Notes: generated by a model from the sequence alone, not told the origin. A stretch of 64,000 bases of DNA from Lichenibacterium dinghuense (GCF_021730615.1 NZ_JAJLMN010000001.1:558001-622000), one strand, 5' to 3'; shown: positions 1 through 9,419, counted from the stretch's first letter. Made by a program: numbers and translations.

Positions 1-1173
1 TTCAAGCAGGTCAACGAGCAGGTCGGGCCGTCGGTCGGGGACTCGATCCTGCTCACCATCGCGCGCCGCCTCGGCCGCCTGCTGCGCCAGCAGGACACGA
101 TGGCGCGGATCGGCGGCGACCAGTTCGCCTTCATCGTCATGTCGGAGCAGAACCTCGACGCCGTGCTGGCCCTGGCCGACACGCTGCGCCGAACCCTGTC
201 GACGCCGATCACCTTCGGCGACCACGAGATCGCGCTCACCTGTTCGGGCGGCATCGCCCCTTACGATCCCAGCGTCCACGCCAAGCGCGAAACCATGCTG
301 CAGGACGCCGAGGTCGCCATGGCGCACGCCAAGCGCGGCGGCGGCGACCGCGTCGAGCTGTTCCGCCCCGCCATGCGGGCCGTGCGGACCGAGCGCGTGA
401 CCGTCGAGTCGGACCTCCGCCGCGCCGTCGAGCGGGGCGAGATCAAGGTCCACTTCCAGCCGATCGTGCGCCTGGAAGACCGCACCATCGCGGGATTCGA
501 GGCCCTGCTGCGCTGGACGCATCCGCGGCTCGGCGTCGTGCCCCCGTCCGAGTTCATCCCCGTGGCGGAGCAGACCGGGCTGATCGTCGACCTCGGCCTC
601 TTAGCGCTGGACCGCACCGCCAGGGAGCTGGCCGCCTGGCAGGCGGCGCTCGACGTCTACCCGCCGATCTACGCCAGCGTGAACGTGTCCTCGCGCCAGC
701 TCCTGCGCCACGACCTGCTCGGCGACGTGAAATCCGTGCTCACCCGCTCCGGCGTGCTGCGCGACTCGCTGAAGCTGGAGCTCACCGAGAGCCTGGTGAT
801 GGAGAACCCCGAATATGCCGCCAAGATGCTCGGCCGCATCCGCGACCTCGGGGCCGGCCTGTCGCTCGACGACTTCGGCACGGGTTATTCGAGCCTGAGC
901 TACCTCCAGCGCTTCCCCTTCGACACGATCAAGATCGACCAGAGCTTCGTGCGCCAGAACGGCAAGGGCGCGCGGCCCATCATCCTGCGCTCCATCGTGG
1001 GCCTCGCGCACGACCTCGGCATGGAGGTGGTGGCCGAGGGCGCCGAGTCCGAGAGCGACGTGATCGAGCTTTCCCAGCTCGGCTGCGAATACGCGCAGGG
1101 CTTCGCCTTCGGCCAGGCCATCACGGCGGCCGAAGCGCGGCGCCTCGTCGGCGCCGCCAGCGAGGCCGCCTGA
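1..1173 (+). CDS. GGDEF-EAL domain protein, 5' truncated by window edge
   Basis: The reading frame is open from base 1, so the N-terminus lies outside the window. The visible part begins inside a GGDEF domain whose signature reads GGDQF: the glutamate that helps bind metal is replaced by glutamine, so cyclase activity is doubtful. An RxxD inhibitory-site motif (RQQD) sits five residues before it. A complete EAL domain follows, with EALLRW, the ELTES segment, DDFGTGYSSL, KID and AEGAES, the residues expected for Mg-dependent c-di-GMP hydrolysis. My inference is a phosphodiesterase with a degenerate, perhaps regulatory, GGDEF domain. It ends 19 bases before a glycosyltransferase on the same strand, so c-di-GMP control of surface polysaccharide is a plausible context. 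Confidence 0.9.
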   Translation, partial: FKQVNEQVGPSVGDSILLTIARRLGRLLRQQDTMARIGGDQFAFIVMSEQNLDAVLALADTLRRTLSTPITFGDHEIALTCSGGIAPYDPSVHAKRETMLQDAEVAMAHAKRGGGDRVELFRPAMRAVRTERVTVESDLRRAVERGEIKVHFQPIVRLEDRTIAGFEALLRWTHPRLGVVPPSEFIPVAEQTGLIVDLGLLALDRTARELAAWQAALDVYPPIYASVNVSSRQLLRHDLLGDVKSVLTRSGVLRDSLKLELTESLVMENPEYAAKMLGRIRDLGAGLSLDDFGTGYSSLSYLQRFPFDTIKIDQSFVRQNGKGARPIILRSIVGLAHDLGMEVVAEGAESESDVIELSQLGCEYAQGFAFGQAITAAEARRLVGAASEAA

Positions 1174-1192
1174 GGGCGGGGGCGGCCCCGGC

Positions 1193-2104
1193 ATGAGCGA
1201 GCCCCTCCCCGTCGCGGCCGGCATCGTCTCCTTCCACCCCGACGCCGAGTTGCTGCTCGACCTCGTGGCCGTGCTGTCGCGCGACGTCGACCGCGTCTAC
1301 CTGTTCAACAACGCATCCCTCGACCCGGCGCTGGAGATGGTGCTGGCCGACTATCCCAAGCTCGTCGCCATCGAGGCCGGCACCAACCTCGGGGTCGGCG
1401 TGGGGCTCAACGTCATCGCGCTGGCGGCCAGCCGCGACGGCTACGAGCGGCTGGCGCTGTTCGACCAGGACTCGCGCCCCTGGCCCGGCATGCTGCCGCT
1501 CCTCGGCGCGGCCTTCGACAGGCTGGAAGCGTCGCGCCGCGCGCCCGCCGCCGTCGCCCCGCGGCTCGTGGCGCCGCGCGGCCGCGTCGCCGAGGCCTCA
1601 AAGCCCCCGCGCTACCGCGCACGCCGCGGCGCGGCGCCCGAGGGCGACCTCGTGCCGGTCGACTTCCTGCCGACATCCGGCACGCTGTTCAACCTCGTGA
1701 CCCTGCGCGAGACGGGGTTGTTCCGCGCCGACTTCTTCATCGACGCGATCGACACCGAATGGTGCTTCCGCGCCTGGGCGCGCGGGCGGTCCTGCTGGCT
1801 GGCCCCCGACGTGCCGATGGAGCACACGGTAGGCACGGGCACGATCCCGCTCGGCTTCGGCCTGTCGATGCCGAACCAGCGCCCGTTCCGCATGGGCACC
1901 TACCTCCGCAACAACCTTTACGCGCTGCGCCTCCGTCACGTGCCGCTCGGCTGGAAGCTGAAGCAGATCGCCTACCTGCCGCTGCAGGGCTTCGGCTTCG
2001 CGCGCCATCACGGCTTCCGGGCGGAGGCCGTCCGGCCGATGCTGCGCGGCCTCGCCGACGGGCTCCGCGGCCGCCTCGGCGTGCCGCCGGGGCTCGACCC
2101 CTGA
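1193..2104 (+). CDS. glycosyltransferase family 2 (rhamnosyltransferase-like)
   Basis: A 303-residue GT-A fold glycosyltransferase. The N-terminal nucleotide-sugar binding segment (AAGIVSFHPD, then FNNAS and GTNLGVGVGLN) is followed by an FDQDSRP segment carrying the DxD-like metal site, and by a DAIDTEWCFRAW region typical of rhamnosyltransferase-like family 2 enzymes. The family moves a sugar from a nucleotide donor to a growing polysaccharide or lipid-linked acceptor at the cytoplasmic face of the inner membrane. It starts 19 bases after the GGDEF-EAL gene, on the same strand. Donor and acceptor cannot be told from sequence; rhamnose is a guess from family resemblance and from rfbA nearby on the other strand. 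Confidence 0.85.
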   Translation: MSEPLPVAAGIVSFHPDAELLLDLVAVLSRDVDRVYLFNNASLDPALEMVLADYPKLVAIEAGTNLGVGVGLNVIALAASRDGYERLALFDQDSRPWPGMLPLLGAAFDRLEASRRAPAAVAPRLVAPRGRVAEASKPPRYRARRGAAPEGDLVPVDFLPTSGTLFNLVTLRETGLFRADFFIDAIDTEWCFRAWARGRSCWLAPDVPMEHTVGTGTIPLGFGLSMPNQRPFRMGTYLRNNLYALRLRHVPLGWKLKQIAYLPLQGFGFARHHGFRAEAVRPMLRGLADGLRGRLGVPPGLDP

Positions 2105-2282
2105 CGGGCGACGCACGCGGGCCGGAGGACGCGCGCGGCACGCCGAGGCGGCGCGGTTGAATAACGGGATCGCTCGAATGCGAGCGGAAGCGGCAACGGC
2201 TCTTTCAGGACGCGCAACTTACAAAGGTGGCGTCCCGAAGCGGCGCCGGATGCGGCGCCGTGCTACCTCTGGGAGACTTCCC

Positions 2283-3098
2283 TTGTCGCTCAACGGCCCC
2301 GTGCTCGCGATGAACGTCGCGGGCGCCTGCATCGCCTCGTCGGCGATCATCCCCCTTCGCGACGTGACGGGGCTCGTGCGAGCCCCCGGGCTGCGTCTGG
2401 CCTGGACCGGCCTGACGTTCATCATGGTGTGCTGCATCGGGCTGCTGCTGGCCGCCTCGGCGGCCGACCTGGCGAGGCCGCTCGACGGCTGGGATCTGGC
2501 GGCATCCGGCATCCACGTGCTCGGCCCCTGCTTCGTGCTGGGCGTGGTGTCGCTGTCGCGCCGCACCGCGCACGACCTGCTGCGCATCGAGGCCCTGGAG
2601 GAGGCGGCCTTCGTCGATCCCCTGACGGGCCTCGCCAACCGTCGCCGCTTCGACGAGCGCCTGGCCGACGAGGTGCGCCGCGCGCGGGCTATCGGCCTGC
2701 CGCTGTCGCTGCTCGCCCTCGACATCGACCATTTCAAGCGCGTCAACGACACGCACGGCCACGCGGCCGGCGACCTCGTGCTGAAGCAGGTCGCGACGCT
2801 GATCGCGGCCAAGAGCCGCCACCTCGACACGCCCTGCCGCGTGGGCGGCGAGGAGTTCGTGGTGATCGTGCCGGGGCTGGAGGGGGGCTTCGCCGCCGCC
2901 GCGGCCGAGCGGCTGCGCCGCGCCGTGGCCGAGACCACGGTGTCGCTGCAGGACGGCGGCGAGCTTCGGGCGACGGTGAGCCTCGGCCTCGCCACTCTGC
3001 GCCCCGGCGAAACCGCCGACATGTTGTCCCGCCGCGCCGACGCCGCGCTCTACGGCGCGAAACGCGAGGGGCGGGACCGGGTGAGCCTGGCGGCGTAG
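2283..3098 (+). CDS. membrane diguanylate cyclase (GGDEF domain)
   Basis: About 271 residues. The N-terminal third holds hydrophobic stretches (the region around FIMVCCIGLLLAAS and a second near CFVLGVVSL), suggesting a small membrane anchor or sensor. The C-terminal GGDEF domain has DPLTGLANRR, DIDHFKRVNDTHGH, an intact GGEEF active site, and an RHLD inhibitory site five residues before it. It is therefore predicted to make c-di-GMP from two GTP with product inhibition. I chose TTG at 2283 because a GGGAG precedes it at about seven bases; the frame also opens at a TTG at 2157, whose extra residues are Arg-rich and look non-coding, and an ATG lies at 2310. It converges tail to tail with the next gene, seven bases away. 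Confidence 0.85.
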   Translation: MSLNGPVLAMNVAGACIASSAIIPLRDVTGLVRAPGLRLAWTGLTFIMVCCIGLLLAASAADLARPLDGWDLAASGIHVLGPCFVLGVVSLSRRTAHDLLRIEALEEAAFVDPLTGLANRRRFDERLADEVRRARAIGLPLSLLALDIDHFKRVNDTHGHAAGDLVLKQVATLIAAKSRHLDTPCRVGGEEFVVIVPGLEGGFAAAAAERLRRAVAETTVSLQDGGELRATVSLGLATLRPGETADMLSRRADAALYGAKREGRDRVSLAA

Positions 3099-3105
3099 CG
3101 CTCGA

Positions 3106-3558
3106 TCACCCGCGCCGCCCTGCCGCCGCGGCCGCGTCGCGCACCGGCCCCTCGTCGATCCCGAAGTCGCGGCAGCCGGCGAGGATCACGGCGAGGTAGC
3201 CGGGCTCGGGCATCGCCCCGTGCGTCGCCGTCATGCGGTAGACCAGCGCCTCGACGGGCTCTGCCGCGCCCTCGGGACATACGGGCAGCGAGAGGCGACT
3301 GTAGAGGCCGGACGCCACGTCCTCGTAGTCGTCGAGTGCGGTGAGGCACGCTGGCGTGATCCGCCACAAGCCGCCCGCCACGGCGCTGCCCGCGCGGGGC
3401 TCGACGTCGGCCCAGAGACGGAACACGAGCGCGTGGCCGGGGAGCAGGGCACGGCCGAGCGGCACCGCCGCCGGGCAGCGGCCCAGCATGCCGGCGTGGT
3501 GGAGGTTCGAACCGTAGGCGAAGTAGAGCACGAAGTTGCACCGGGATCTCAACGTCAC
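3106..3558 (-). CDS. gamma-glutamylcyclotransferase family protein
   Basis: A 150-residue protein with the family hallmark FAYGSNL near its N-terminus, followed by HHAGMLGRCP and, later, a YEDVASGLY segment. The GGCT fold releases 5-oxoproline from gamma-glutamyl amines or dipeptides, in glutathione or polyamine metabolism; the substrate here is unknown. The first start is GTG at 3558; a second in-frame GTG at 3531, directly before LYFAYGSNL, would give the length usual for small GGCT proteins and is equally likely. The gene is followed closely by the convergent diguanylate cyclase and shares no obvious operon with the upstream glycosyltransferase, though the gap of about 54 bases permits cotranscription. 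Confidence 0.8.
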   Translation of the reverse strand: MTLRSRCNFVLYFAYGSNLHHAGMLGRCPAAVPLGRALLPGHALVFRLWADVEPRAGSAVAGGLWRITPACLTALDDYEDVASGLYSRLSLPVCPEGAAEPVEALVYRMTATHGAMPEPGYLAVILAGCRDFGIDEGPVRDAAAAAGRRG

Positions 3559-3612
3559 AGATCCTGAACCCGCTCACGGGACGGCAGGACTGAGGAACAC
3601 CGCCCCGCGCCG

Positions 3613-5760
3613 TCACTGCACCCTGATCGACCCGTCCTCCGCGTCCACGGTCAGGTTCGGCGACGAATAGGGATCGTCGAGCAGCCGCTCGCCCCACTGC
3701 TCCCTGAGCGCCGCGACCTCGCGGTTGAAGCGCTCCGCCGTCTTCGGGCTGAGGTCGCGCCCGCGGCTCACGCTCTCGTGGTGGACCATCTCGGCGAAGG
3801 GCGTCCACAGGTTGCGGTAGCCGGCGGTCGCGACCTTGAGGCAGAAGTCGACGTCGTTGTAGCCCACCGCGAAGCGCGCCTCGTCGAGGCCGCCCACCGC
3901 GTCGTAGACGCTCTTGCGCACGACCAGGCAGGCGGCCGTGACGGCCGACACCTCGTTGACGGTGACGAGGTCGTCGCGTCCGCCGCGGTCGTCCCTGCCG
4001 GCGCGCTTGTGGCGGTGGCCCGCGGCGCCCGCGACGCCCACCACCACGCCGCCGTGCTGCAGCCGCCCGTCCGGGTACCACAGCTTGGCGCCCACGCAGC
4101 CGATGCCGGGCTGCGCGGCCCAGCCCACCATCTCCTCCAGCCAGTGGGCGTCCGTGACCTCGACGTCGTTGTTGACGAGGCCGAGCAGCGTGCCCCTGGC
4201 GGTGTGCGCCGCGGCGTTGTTGAGCCGCGCGTAGTTGAAGGGGCCGGGGTCGCGCAGCACCCGCACGCGCGGGTCGCCTGCCCAGCCGTCGAAGAGCTTG
4301 AACGTCTCGTCCTCGACCGAGCCGTTGTCGACCACCACCACCTCGAAGCGGCGGTAGGCCGTCTTGGCGAGGATGCTGCCGACCGACATGCGCAGCAGGT
4401 CGGCGCGGTCGCGCGTCGGAACGATCAGCGTGACGAGCGGCTTGTCGTCGGCCGCGAAGGCGACGCGGGGGTCGGGCGAGCGCGGGTCGGACAGAACGCG
4501 CGCGTCGGCGCCGCGGCGCCGCAGCGCCCGGCGGATCGCCTCCTTGCGCGCCTCGGCGGCGGGGGGCGCGGCCGGCCCGGTGCCGTGGCTCAGCACCTGC
4601 GCGACGTGGACCACGTCGCGCGGCTCGAACCATTCGCCGAGCCGCAGCATGAGGTCGTGCCGCCAGGCCGCGACGCCGAACTCCGCCGCGCCGTCCTCGG
4701 CTGACAGGCCGACGCCGCGCAGCGACCCCGCCGCGATGCAGCACGGGTCGCCGACGAAGTTCGAAGACAAGAGCCGCGCGGGCGACCAGGCCGGCTTGAA
4801 CAGCGGATCCGAGCGGGCGCCGTCGGCGCCGATCCGGTCCTCGTCGGCGTAGACGAGCTTGGCGTCGGGGTGGCGGTCGATGGCCAGCGCCAGGACGAGC
4901 AATGCGTGCGGCCTGAGGCGCGTGCCGGGGCGCGGCAGCAGGATGAAGGCGCCGCGCGCCGCGGCGAGCGCGCCGTCGGGATCGGCGGGGTCGTAGCGGC
5001 GCAGCGCCGGGTGGTCGGGCGCCGGGAGTCCGGCCGGGGCCAGCAGCTCCCAATCCGGACGGAGTTGCGCGTCGAGGCTCGCCAGCAGCGCGCCGAGCGC
5101 CGCGGCGTCGAGGTCCGGCCCGGCCAGGACGGTGAAGCGCGGCCGCGCCGCCGGCCCCGCGAGGCGCCCGCGATGGAACTCCGCCTCGGCTTCGGGCCGC
5201 TCGTCGAAGCGCTCCCGCCACAGCGCGTAGGCGGCCTCCGGGGTGGCGGCGGCCGTCGAGGCGGGGATCACCGTGCGGCCCGAGCGGCTCATCTGCACGG
5301 CGAAGCGGGCGAGTCGCCACGGGAAGGAGCGCGGGTCGCCGCGCAGCACCGCGGCGGCGCGGCGCAGGAGCGCGATCCGCCGCTCCCCGGCCGGCACGGG
5401 GCGGAACTCCAGGACGGCGGGATTTCCGAGCGCAGCCGAGCCCGTCACCGCGACCGTGACGCGGACGAGCGGGCGCGGCGGCCGCACCATGGCGAAGAAG
5501 CTGTTGCGGCCCGCCTTGGCGACGTGCTGGACGAGTGCGGTGCCGTCGTCGAAGCCGAAGGTCAGGCGGGCGTCGGCGATCCCCGGCCCGCCGTAGCGCA
5601 GCGTCAGGGCGGACCAGCCGACCGGGAGGGGGGGCGCGAACTCCCTCACCAGGCGCAGCCCCGGCTCGGGGTGGCGCAGCGTGACGGGTTCGGTGCCCGC
5701 CTGCCACGCCGGGGCGGGCTCGGCGCGCCAGCCCGGCGGCAGGATCGGCGCTGGGCTCAG
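3613..5760 (-). CDS. large family 2 glycosyltransferase
   Basis: About 715 residues. The N-terminal 200 or so residues form a beta-rich region I do not recognise. A degraded or second GT-like segment ([10 protein letters not shown] onward, with [10 protein letters not shown]) comes next, and a clear C-terminal GT2 domain follows: [39 protein letters not shown] and [11 protein letters not shown]. This two-part layout matches large O-antigen or exopolysaccharide glycosyltransferases. The start is unusual: no ATG exists near the rfbA stop. I place it at a CTG (5758-5760) overlapping the rfbA TGA; an in-frame GTG at 5649 is the conservative alternative. Overlap with rfbA implies translational coupling. 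Acceptor and sugar are unknown. Confidence 0.75.
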   Translation of the reverse strand: MSPAPILPPGWRAEPAPAWQAGTEPVTLRHPEPGLRLVREFAPPLPVGWSALTLRYGGPGIADARLTFGFDDGTALVQHVAKAGRNSFFAMVRPPRPLVRVTVAVTGSAALGNPAVLEFRPVPAGERRIALLRRAAAVLRGDPRSFPWRLARFAVQMSRSGRTVIPASTAAATPEAAYALWRERFDERPEAEAEFHRGRLAGPAARPRFTVLAGPDLDAAALGALLASLDAQLRPDWELLAPAGLPAPDHPALRRYDPADPDGALAAARGAFILLPRPGTRLRPHALLVLALAIDRHPDAKLVYADEDRIGADGARSDPLFKPAWSPARLLSSNFVGDPCCIAAGSLRGVGLSAEDGAAEFGVAAWRHDLMLRLGEWFEPRDVVHVAQVLSHGTGPAAPPAAEARKEAIRRALRRRGADARVLSDPRSPDPRVAFAADDKPLVTLIVPTRDRADLLRMSVGSILAKTAYRRFEVVVVDNGSVEDETFKLFDGWAGDPRVRVLRDPGPFNYARLNNAAAHTARGTLLGLVNNDVEVTDAHWLEEMVGWAAQPGIGCVGAKLWYPDGRLQHGGVVVGVAGAAGHRHKRAGRDDRGGRDDLVTVNEVSAVTAACLVVRKSVYDAVGGLDEARFAVGYNDVDFCLKVATAGYRNLWTPFAEMVHHESVSRGRDLSPKTAERFNREVAALREQWGERLLDDPYSSPNLTVDAEDGSIRVQ

Positions 5761-6650
5761 CGGCGCGCGCTTTCGGCGGGCCCGCGCTCCGCCAGCACCT
5801 TGAACAGGTACTGCCCGTAGGTGCTCTTCTTGAGCCGCTCGGCCTGCTCCACGAAGAGCCGCTCGTCGATCCAGTTCTGGCTCAGCGCGATCTCCTCCGG
5901 GCAGGCGATGCGGAAGCCCTGGCGCTTCTCGAACACGCGGACGAACTCGCCGGCTTCGAGCAGGCTGTCCGGCGTGCCGGTGTCGAGCCAGGCGAAGCCG
6001 CGCCCCATCCGCTCGACCCGCAACGCGCCGCGCTCGAGGTAGACGCGGTTGAGGTCGGTGATCTCCAGCTCGCCGCGCGGCGAGGGCTTCAGCGCGCGTG
6101 CGATCTCGACCACCTCGGCGTCGTAGAAGTAGAGGCCCGTCACGGCCCAGCTCGTCTTGGGCTTCGCGGGCTTCTCCTCGATCGACACCGCGATGCCGTC
6201 GCGGTCGAAGTCCACCACGCCGTAACGCTCGGGATCGTTGACGTGGTAGGCGAAGACGGTGGCGCCCTCGGTGCGGGCCGCGGCCGGGCGCATCATCTCG
6301 GGAAGGCCGTGGCCGTAGAAGACGTTGTCGCCGAGGATCAGCGAGCAGGGCTGGTCGCCGACGAAATCCGCCCCGATGATGAAGGCCTGCGCGAGGCCGT
6401 CCGGCGAGGGCTGCACGGCGTAGCTGAGCTCGAGGCCCCACTGCGAGCCGTCGCCGAGCAGGTCGCGGAACTGCGGCAGGTCGCGCGGCGTCGAGATGAT
6501 CAGGATCTCGCGGATGCCGGCCAGCATGAGCGTCGACAGCGGATAGAAGATCATCGGCTTGTCGTAGATCGGCAGCATCTGCTTCGACACGACGTGCGTC
6601 ATGGGGTGAAGCCGCGTGCCGCTTCCGCCCGCCAGGATGATGCCGCGCAT
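5757..6650 (-). CDS. rfbA: glucose-1-phosphate thymidylyltransferase
   Basis: A 297-residue nucleotidyltransferase that makes dTDP-glucose from dTTP and glucose-1-phosphate, the first step to dTDP-L-rhamnose and related sugars. It begins [16 protein letters not shown], the nucleotide-binding signature, continues with [26 protein letters not shown] and [12 protein letters not shown], and has the family's normal length. ATG at 6650 is preferred over upstream starts because the conserved sequence begins there and GAGG lies just before it. rfbB, rfbC and rfbD are absent from this window, so the rest of the pathway must lie elsewhere. The downstream glycosyltransferase overlaps its stop codon. Confidence 0.95.
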   Translation of the reverse strand: MRGIILAGGSGTRLHPMTHVVSKQMLPIYDKPMIFYPLSTLMLAGIREILIISTPRDLPQFRDLLGDGSQWGLELSYAVQPSPDGLAQAFIIGADFVGDQPCSLILGDNVFYGHGLPEMMRPAAARTEGATVFAYHVNDPERYGVVDFDRDGIAVSIEEKPAKPKTSWAVTGLYFYDAEVVEIARALKPSPRGELEITDLNRVYLERGALRVERMGRGFAWLDTGTPDSLLEAGEFVRVFEKRQGFRIACPEEIALSQNWIDERLFVEQAERLKKSTYGQYLFKVLAERGPAESARR

Positions 6651-6796
6651 GTCGCCTCGTCCGTGCTGCCGCGGCCCAGACCCGCGCCCGTGAGGCGCCG
6701 CCATAGCGCCGTCCCCCCGCGGGGGCAACTCGATTCATGCGAGGGGGCGCTCGGGAACGGCGCGGTGGAACAGCCGGTCAGGTCCGGGAAACGGGC

Positions 6797-7129
6797 TCAC
6801 CGATCTCCGTAGGTCCTGCGGAAGAAGGCTTTCAGGTCGCGTGCTCCGTGCAGGACGTGGATCACCTCCAGGATGGCACGGGGTCCGCCCTCGTCGAGGT
6901 AGCGGAAGAAGACGAGGTACGATCCGGCCGTGATGCTGCGGCAATCCGATCGGAGTTCGGGGCGACGGCGACCGAGCAGGCCGGGGAGTCCGGCGATGCG
7001 CTCGCAATGCCGCGTCAGTCTGGTGACGGAAGCCAGCGCGGCTTCTCGGTCGCCGGTGAACGCCTCGATGTCGGCGGCGATCTTAGCCAGATCGTCGAGG
7101 GCGCTGTCGAGATAGACGAGCCGGGGCAT
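6797..7129 (-). CDS. ParE/RelE-superfamily toxin
   Basis: A 110-residue protein (MPRLVYLDSALDDLAKIAADIE...) with the ParE-like helical start, a conserved RLTRHCERIAGLPGLLGR segment, SYLVFFRYLDEG in the beta sheet and IEVIHVLHGARD-like residues near the C-terminus. ParE toxins poison DNA gyrase; RelE members cleave mRNA on the ribosome. Residues alone do not settle which applies, though the pairing with a small ribbon-helix-helix-like antitoxin favours ParE. Its ATG shares one base with the antitoxin stop (TGATG), the usual coupling of a type II module. Such modules autoregulate through the antitoxin or the complex. Confidence 0.85.
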   Translation of the reverse strand: MPRLVYLDSALDDLAKIAADIEAFTGDREAALASVTRLTRHCERIAGLPGLLGRRRPELRSDCRSITAGSYLVFFRYLDEGGPRAILEVIHVLHGARDLKAFFRRTYGDR

Positions 7130-7365
7130 CAGCCGTCGTCCACCGACCGACCACCCGAATCGAGGTACTTCTGGACGAAATGCAGGGCTTCTTCCGACGT
7201 GTTGCGCCCTCCCCCGGCGATCGCCGCGTCGATCTTGGCCCTGAGGGCGGAAAGTCGAAGCTGGTCGACGGCCTGCCGGACCGCCTCTTCCGGCGACGGA
7301 TAGGTGCCGGAAGCGACCTCCGCCTCGACCCACCGCGCGGCGTCCGGTGTCAGTTCGATCTCCAT
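7129..7365 (-). CDS. antitoxin of the ParE-type module (CopG/ParD-like)
   Basis: A 78-residue protein beginning MEIELTPDAARWVEAEVASG, with SPEEAVRQAVDQLR as the likely ribbon-helix-helix dimerisation and DNA-binding core, and a C-terminal tail (EEALHFVQKYLDSGG) expected to wrap the toxin. ATG at 7365 is chosen because GGAGGT precedes it; upstream in-frame starts add a basic, unconserved leader. It comes first in the operon and overlaps the toxin start by one base. ParD-like proteins neutralise ParE and repress their own promoter, which would lie at 7366-7487, shared back to back with PPK2. Confidence 0.8.
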   Translation of the reverse strand: MEIELTPDAARWVEAEVASGTYPSPEEAVRQAVDQLRLSALRAKIDAAIAGGGRNTSEEALHFVQKYLDSGGRSVDDG

Positions 7366-7487
7366 CGCGACCTCCAGCCCCTGCGTCTCGGCCCTTACCA
7401 CGGATCGCGTGCATCGAGGCCGATGGCCTTCGCTGCGGTCGCGTGACATCCTCGCCGGGGTCCTCACCCTCCCGGAGCGCTTCCGCG

Positions 7488-8405
7488 ATGTCTCACCGAT
7501 CCGACGACGCGCCCGTGGGCCCGGACGACATCCGCGACCTCGTCGCGCGCTGCCGCGTCACCTCCGGCAAGCATTTCAGGCTCGCGTCCCACACCACCGG
7601 CAACCCGGTGGCGGACCTGCTCGACAAGGCGAGGGGCCGGGCCCTGCTCGGGCGCGGCATCGCCGAGCTGTCGTCCATGCAGGAGACGCTCTACGCCAAT
7701 TCGACCTGGTCGCTGCTGCTGGTGTTCCAGGCCATGGACGCGGCCGGCAAGGACTCCACCATCAAGCACGTGATGACTGGGGTGAACCCGCAGGGCGTCT
7801 CCGTCACGTCGTTCAAGCAGCCCGGCCCCGAGGACCTCGCGCACGACTTCCTGTGGCGGATCAGCCGGCACCTGCCGGCGCGCGGCACGATCGGCATCTT
7901 CAACCGCTCCCACTACGAGGAGGTGCTGGTCGCGCGCGTCCACCCCGAGGTGCTGGCCGCGCAGCGCCTGCCCCCGTCGCTGACGGACGGCAAGCGCTTC
8001 TGGGACCATCGCCTGGAGGACATCGCCGCCTTCGAGCGCCACCTCGGCCGCTCGGGCACCCGCGTGCTGAAGTTCTTCCTCCACGTCGGCCGCGACGAGC
8101 AGAAGAGCCGCTTCCTCGACCGGCTCGACGAGCCCGACAAGAACTGGAAGTTCTCGCCCGCGGACCTCGAGGAGCGCGGCCGCTGGGACGACTACATGGC
8201 GGCCTACGAGGAGGCTATCGGCGCCACCGCCACCGAGGCCGCGCCCTGGTTCGTGGTACCGGCCGACCACAAATGGCTGATGCGCCTCATCGTCGTGGCG
8301 GCCGTGGTCGAGGCGCTCCGCTCACTCGACCTCCAGCCGCCCGCCGTGTCCGACGAGGTGAGGGCGAGCTTCGCCGCGGCCCGCGCGGCGCTCGAAGCCG
8401 AGTGA
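7488..8405 (+). CDS. ppk2: polyphosphate kinase 2 family protein
   Basis: A 305-residue PPK2, which moves phosphate between polyphosphate and nucleotides in the cytosol. The Walker A-like loop QAMDAAGKDSTIK lies near residue 82, followed by the family segments FKQPGPEDLAHDFLWR, RGTIGIFNRSHYEEVL and FFLHVGRDEQKSRF, then WKFSPADLEERGRWDDY. Length and motifs fit the short single-domain PPK2 class that phosphorylates nucleotides using polyphosphate; which nucleotide cannot be read. ATG at 7488 follows a GGAG. It stands divergent from the toxin-antitoxin pair and ten bases before the oxidoreductase gene, which may be cotranscribed. Confidence 0.92.
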   Translation: MSHRSDDAPVGPDDIRDLVARCRVTSGKHFRLASHTTGNPVADLLDKARGRALLGRGIAELSSMQETLYANSTWSLLLVFQAMDAAGKDSTIKHVMTGVNPQGVSVTSFKQPGPEDLAHDFLWRISRHLPARGTIGIFNRSHYEEVLVARVHPEVLAAQRLPPSLTDGKRFWDHRLEDIAAFERHLGRSGTRVLKFFLHVGRDEQKSRFLDRLDEPDKNWKFSPADLEERGRWDDYMAAYEEAIGATATEAAPWFVVPADHKWLMRLIVVAAVVEALRSLDLQPPAVSDEVRASFAAARAALEAE

Positions 8406-8415
8406 GAACCTGAGC

Positions 8416-9417
8416 ATGACGATCCCCGACACGATGACCGCCATCGCGATCGCCGAGCCCGGCGGCCCCGAGGTGCTGCGGCCCGAAGAGCGCCCGGTTC
8501 CGCGCCCGCGGGCCGGCGAGGTGCTGATCCGCGTCGCCGCGGCGGGCGTGAACCGGCCGGACGTGCTGCAGCGCTCCGGCAGCTACGCGCCGCCGCCCGG
8601 CGCCTCCGACCTGCCGGGGCTGGAGGTGGCGGGCGAGGTCGCGGCCCTCGGCGAGGGCGCGGCGCGGTTCCGCGTCGGCGATCGCGTCTGCGCCCTGGTG
8701 CCCGGCGGCGGCTACGCCCCCTACGTCGCGACGCCCGAGCCGCAGGCGCTGCCGATCCCCGGCGGCCTGTCGATGGTGGAGGCCGCGGGCCTGCCGGAGA
8801 ACCACTTCACCGTGTGGGTCAACGTCTTCGGCCACGGCGCCCTGAAGCCCGGCGAGACGCTGCTGGTGCACGGCGGCACGTCGGGCATCGGCACGACGGC
8901 GATCCAGCTCGGCAAGGCCTTCGGCGCCACCGTGCTGGCCACGGCGGGCAGCCCCGCCAAATGCGAGGCCGTGCGGGCCCTCGGGGCCGACCGCGCCATC
9001 GACTACCGCGCCGAGGACTTCGTCGAGGCCGTCAGGGACGCCACCGGCGGGCGCGGCGCCGACGTGATCCTCGACATGGTGGGCGGCTCCTACGTCGAGC
9101 GGAACTACCGCGCCGCGGCGGAAAGCGGCCGCATCGTGCAGATCGCCTTCCTGGGCGGCGCCAAGGCCGAGGTGAACTTCTCGCTGCTCATGACCAAGCG
9201 CCTCGTCCACACGGGCTCGACGCTGCGGCCGCGCACGGTCGAGGAGAAGGGCGCGATCGCGCGCGCCCTCGAGGAGAAGGTTTGGCCGCTCGTCGCCGCC
9301 GGCCGCGTGCGGGTGCTGGTCGACCGGGTGTTCTCCTTGGCCGAAGCCGCCGACGCCCACCGCTGGATGGAGCGCGGCGACCACGTCGGCAAGATCGTCC
9401 TGCGGGTGGAGGGCTGA
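8416..9417 (+). CDS. NAD(P)H quinone oxidoreductase (zinc-free MDR family, PIG3-like)
   Basis: A 333-residue medium-chain dehydrogenase/reductase without the structural or catalytic zinc ligands. N-terminal GroES-like domain: AAGVNRPDVLQRSG, GLEVAGEV. The Rossmann domain carries LLVHGGTSGIGTTAIQLGKAFG and RIVQIAFLGG. The order matches quinone oxidoreductases of the PIG3 type, which reduce quinones by one electron with NADPH and are linked to oxidative stress. It sits between PPK2 and a DUF1192 gene whose ATG begins three bases after this gene's stop, so the three likely share a transcript. Confidence 0.9.
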   Translation: MTIPDTMTAIAIAEPGGPEVLRPEERPVPRPRAGEVLIRVAAAGVNRPDVLQRSGSYAPPPGASDLPGLEVAGEVAALGEGAARFRVGDRVCALVPGGGYAPYVATPEPQALPIPGGLSMVEAAGLPENHFTVWVNVFGHGALKPGETLLVHGGTSGIGTTAIQLGKAFGATVLATAGSPAKCEAVRALGADRAIDYRAEDFVEAVRDATGGRGADVILDMVGGSYVERNYRAAAESGRIVQIAFLGGAKAEVNFSLLMTKRLVHTGSTLRPRTVEEKGAIARALEEKVWPLVAAGRVRVLVDRVFSLAEAADAHRWMERGDHVGKIVLRVEG

Positions 9418-9419
9418 CG

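Noticed and set aside
3050-5707. A continuous minus-strand open frame of about 885 codons over the glycosyltransferase and rfbA region.
   Set aside because: The translation is Arg/Pro/Ala-rich and without domain motifs; it is the out-of-frame shadow of the real genes, which do show motifs.
1-6650. A complete capsule or O-antigen gene cluster.
   Set aside because: Only rfbA and two glycosyltransferases are visible, without flippase, polymerase or other rfb genes, so no cluster is claimed.
5757-6738. The glycosyltransferase frame stays open through rfbA, suggesting a 1041-residue fusion.
   Set aside because: The part over rfbA is Arg-rich and motif-free in this frame, while rfbA in its own frame shows all its motifs. 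The glycosyltransferase starts at or after the overlap.
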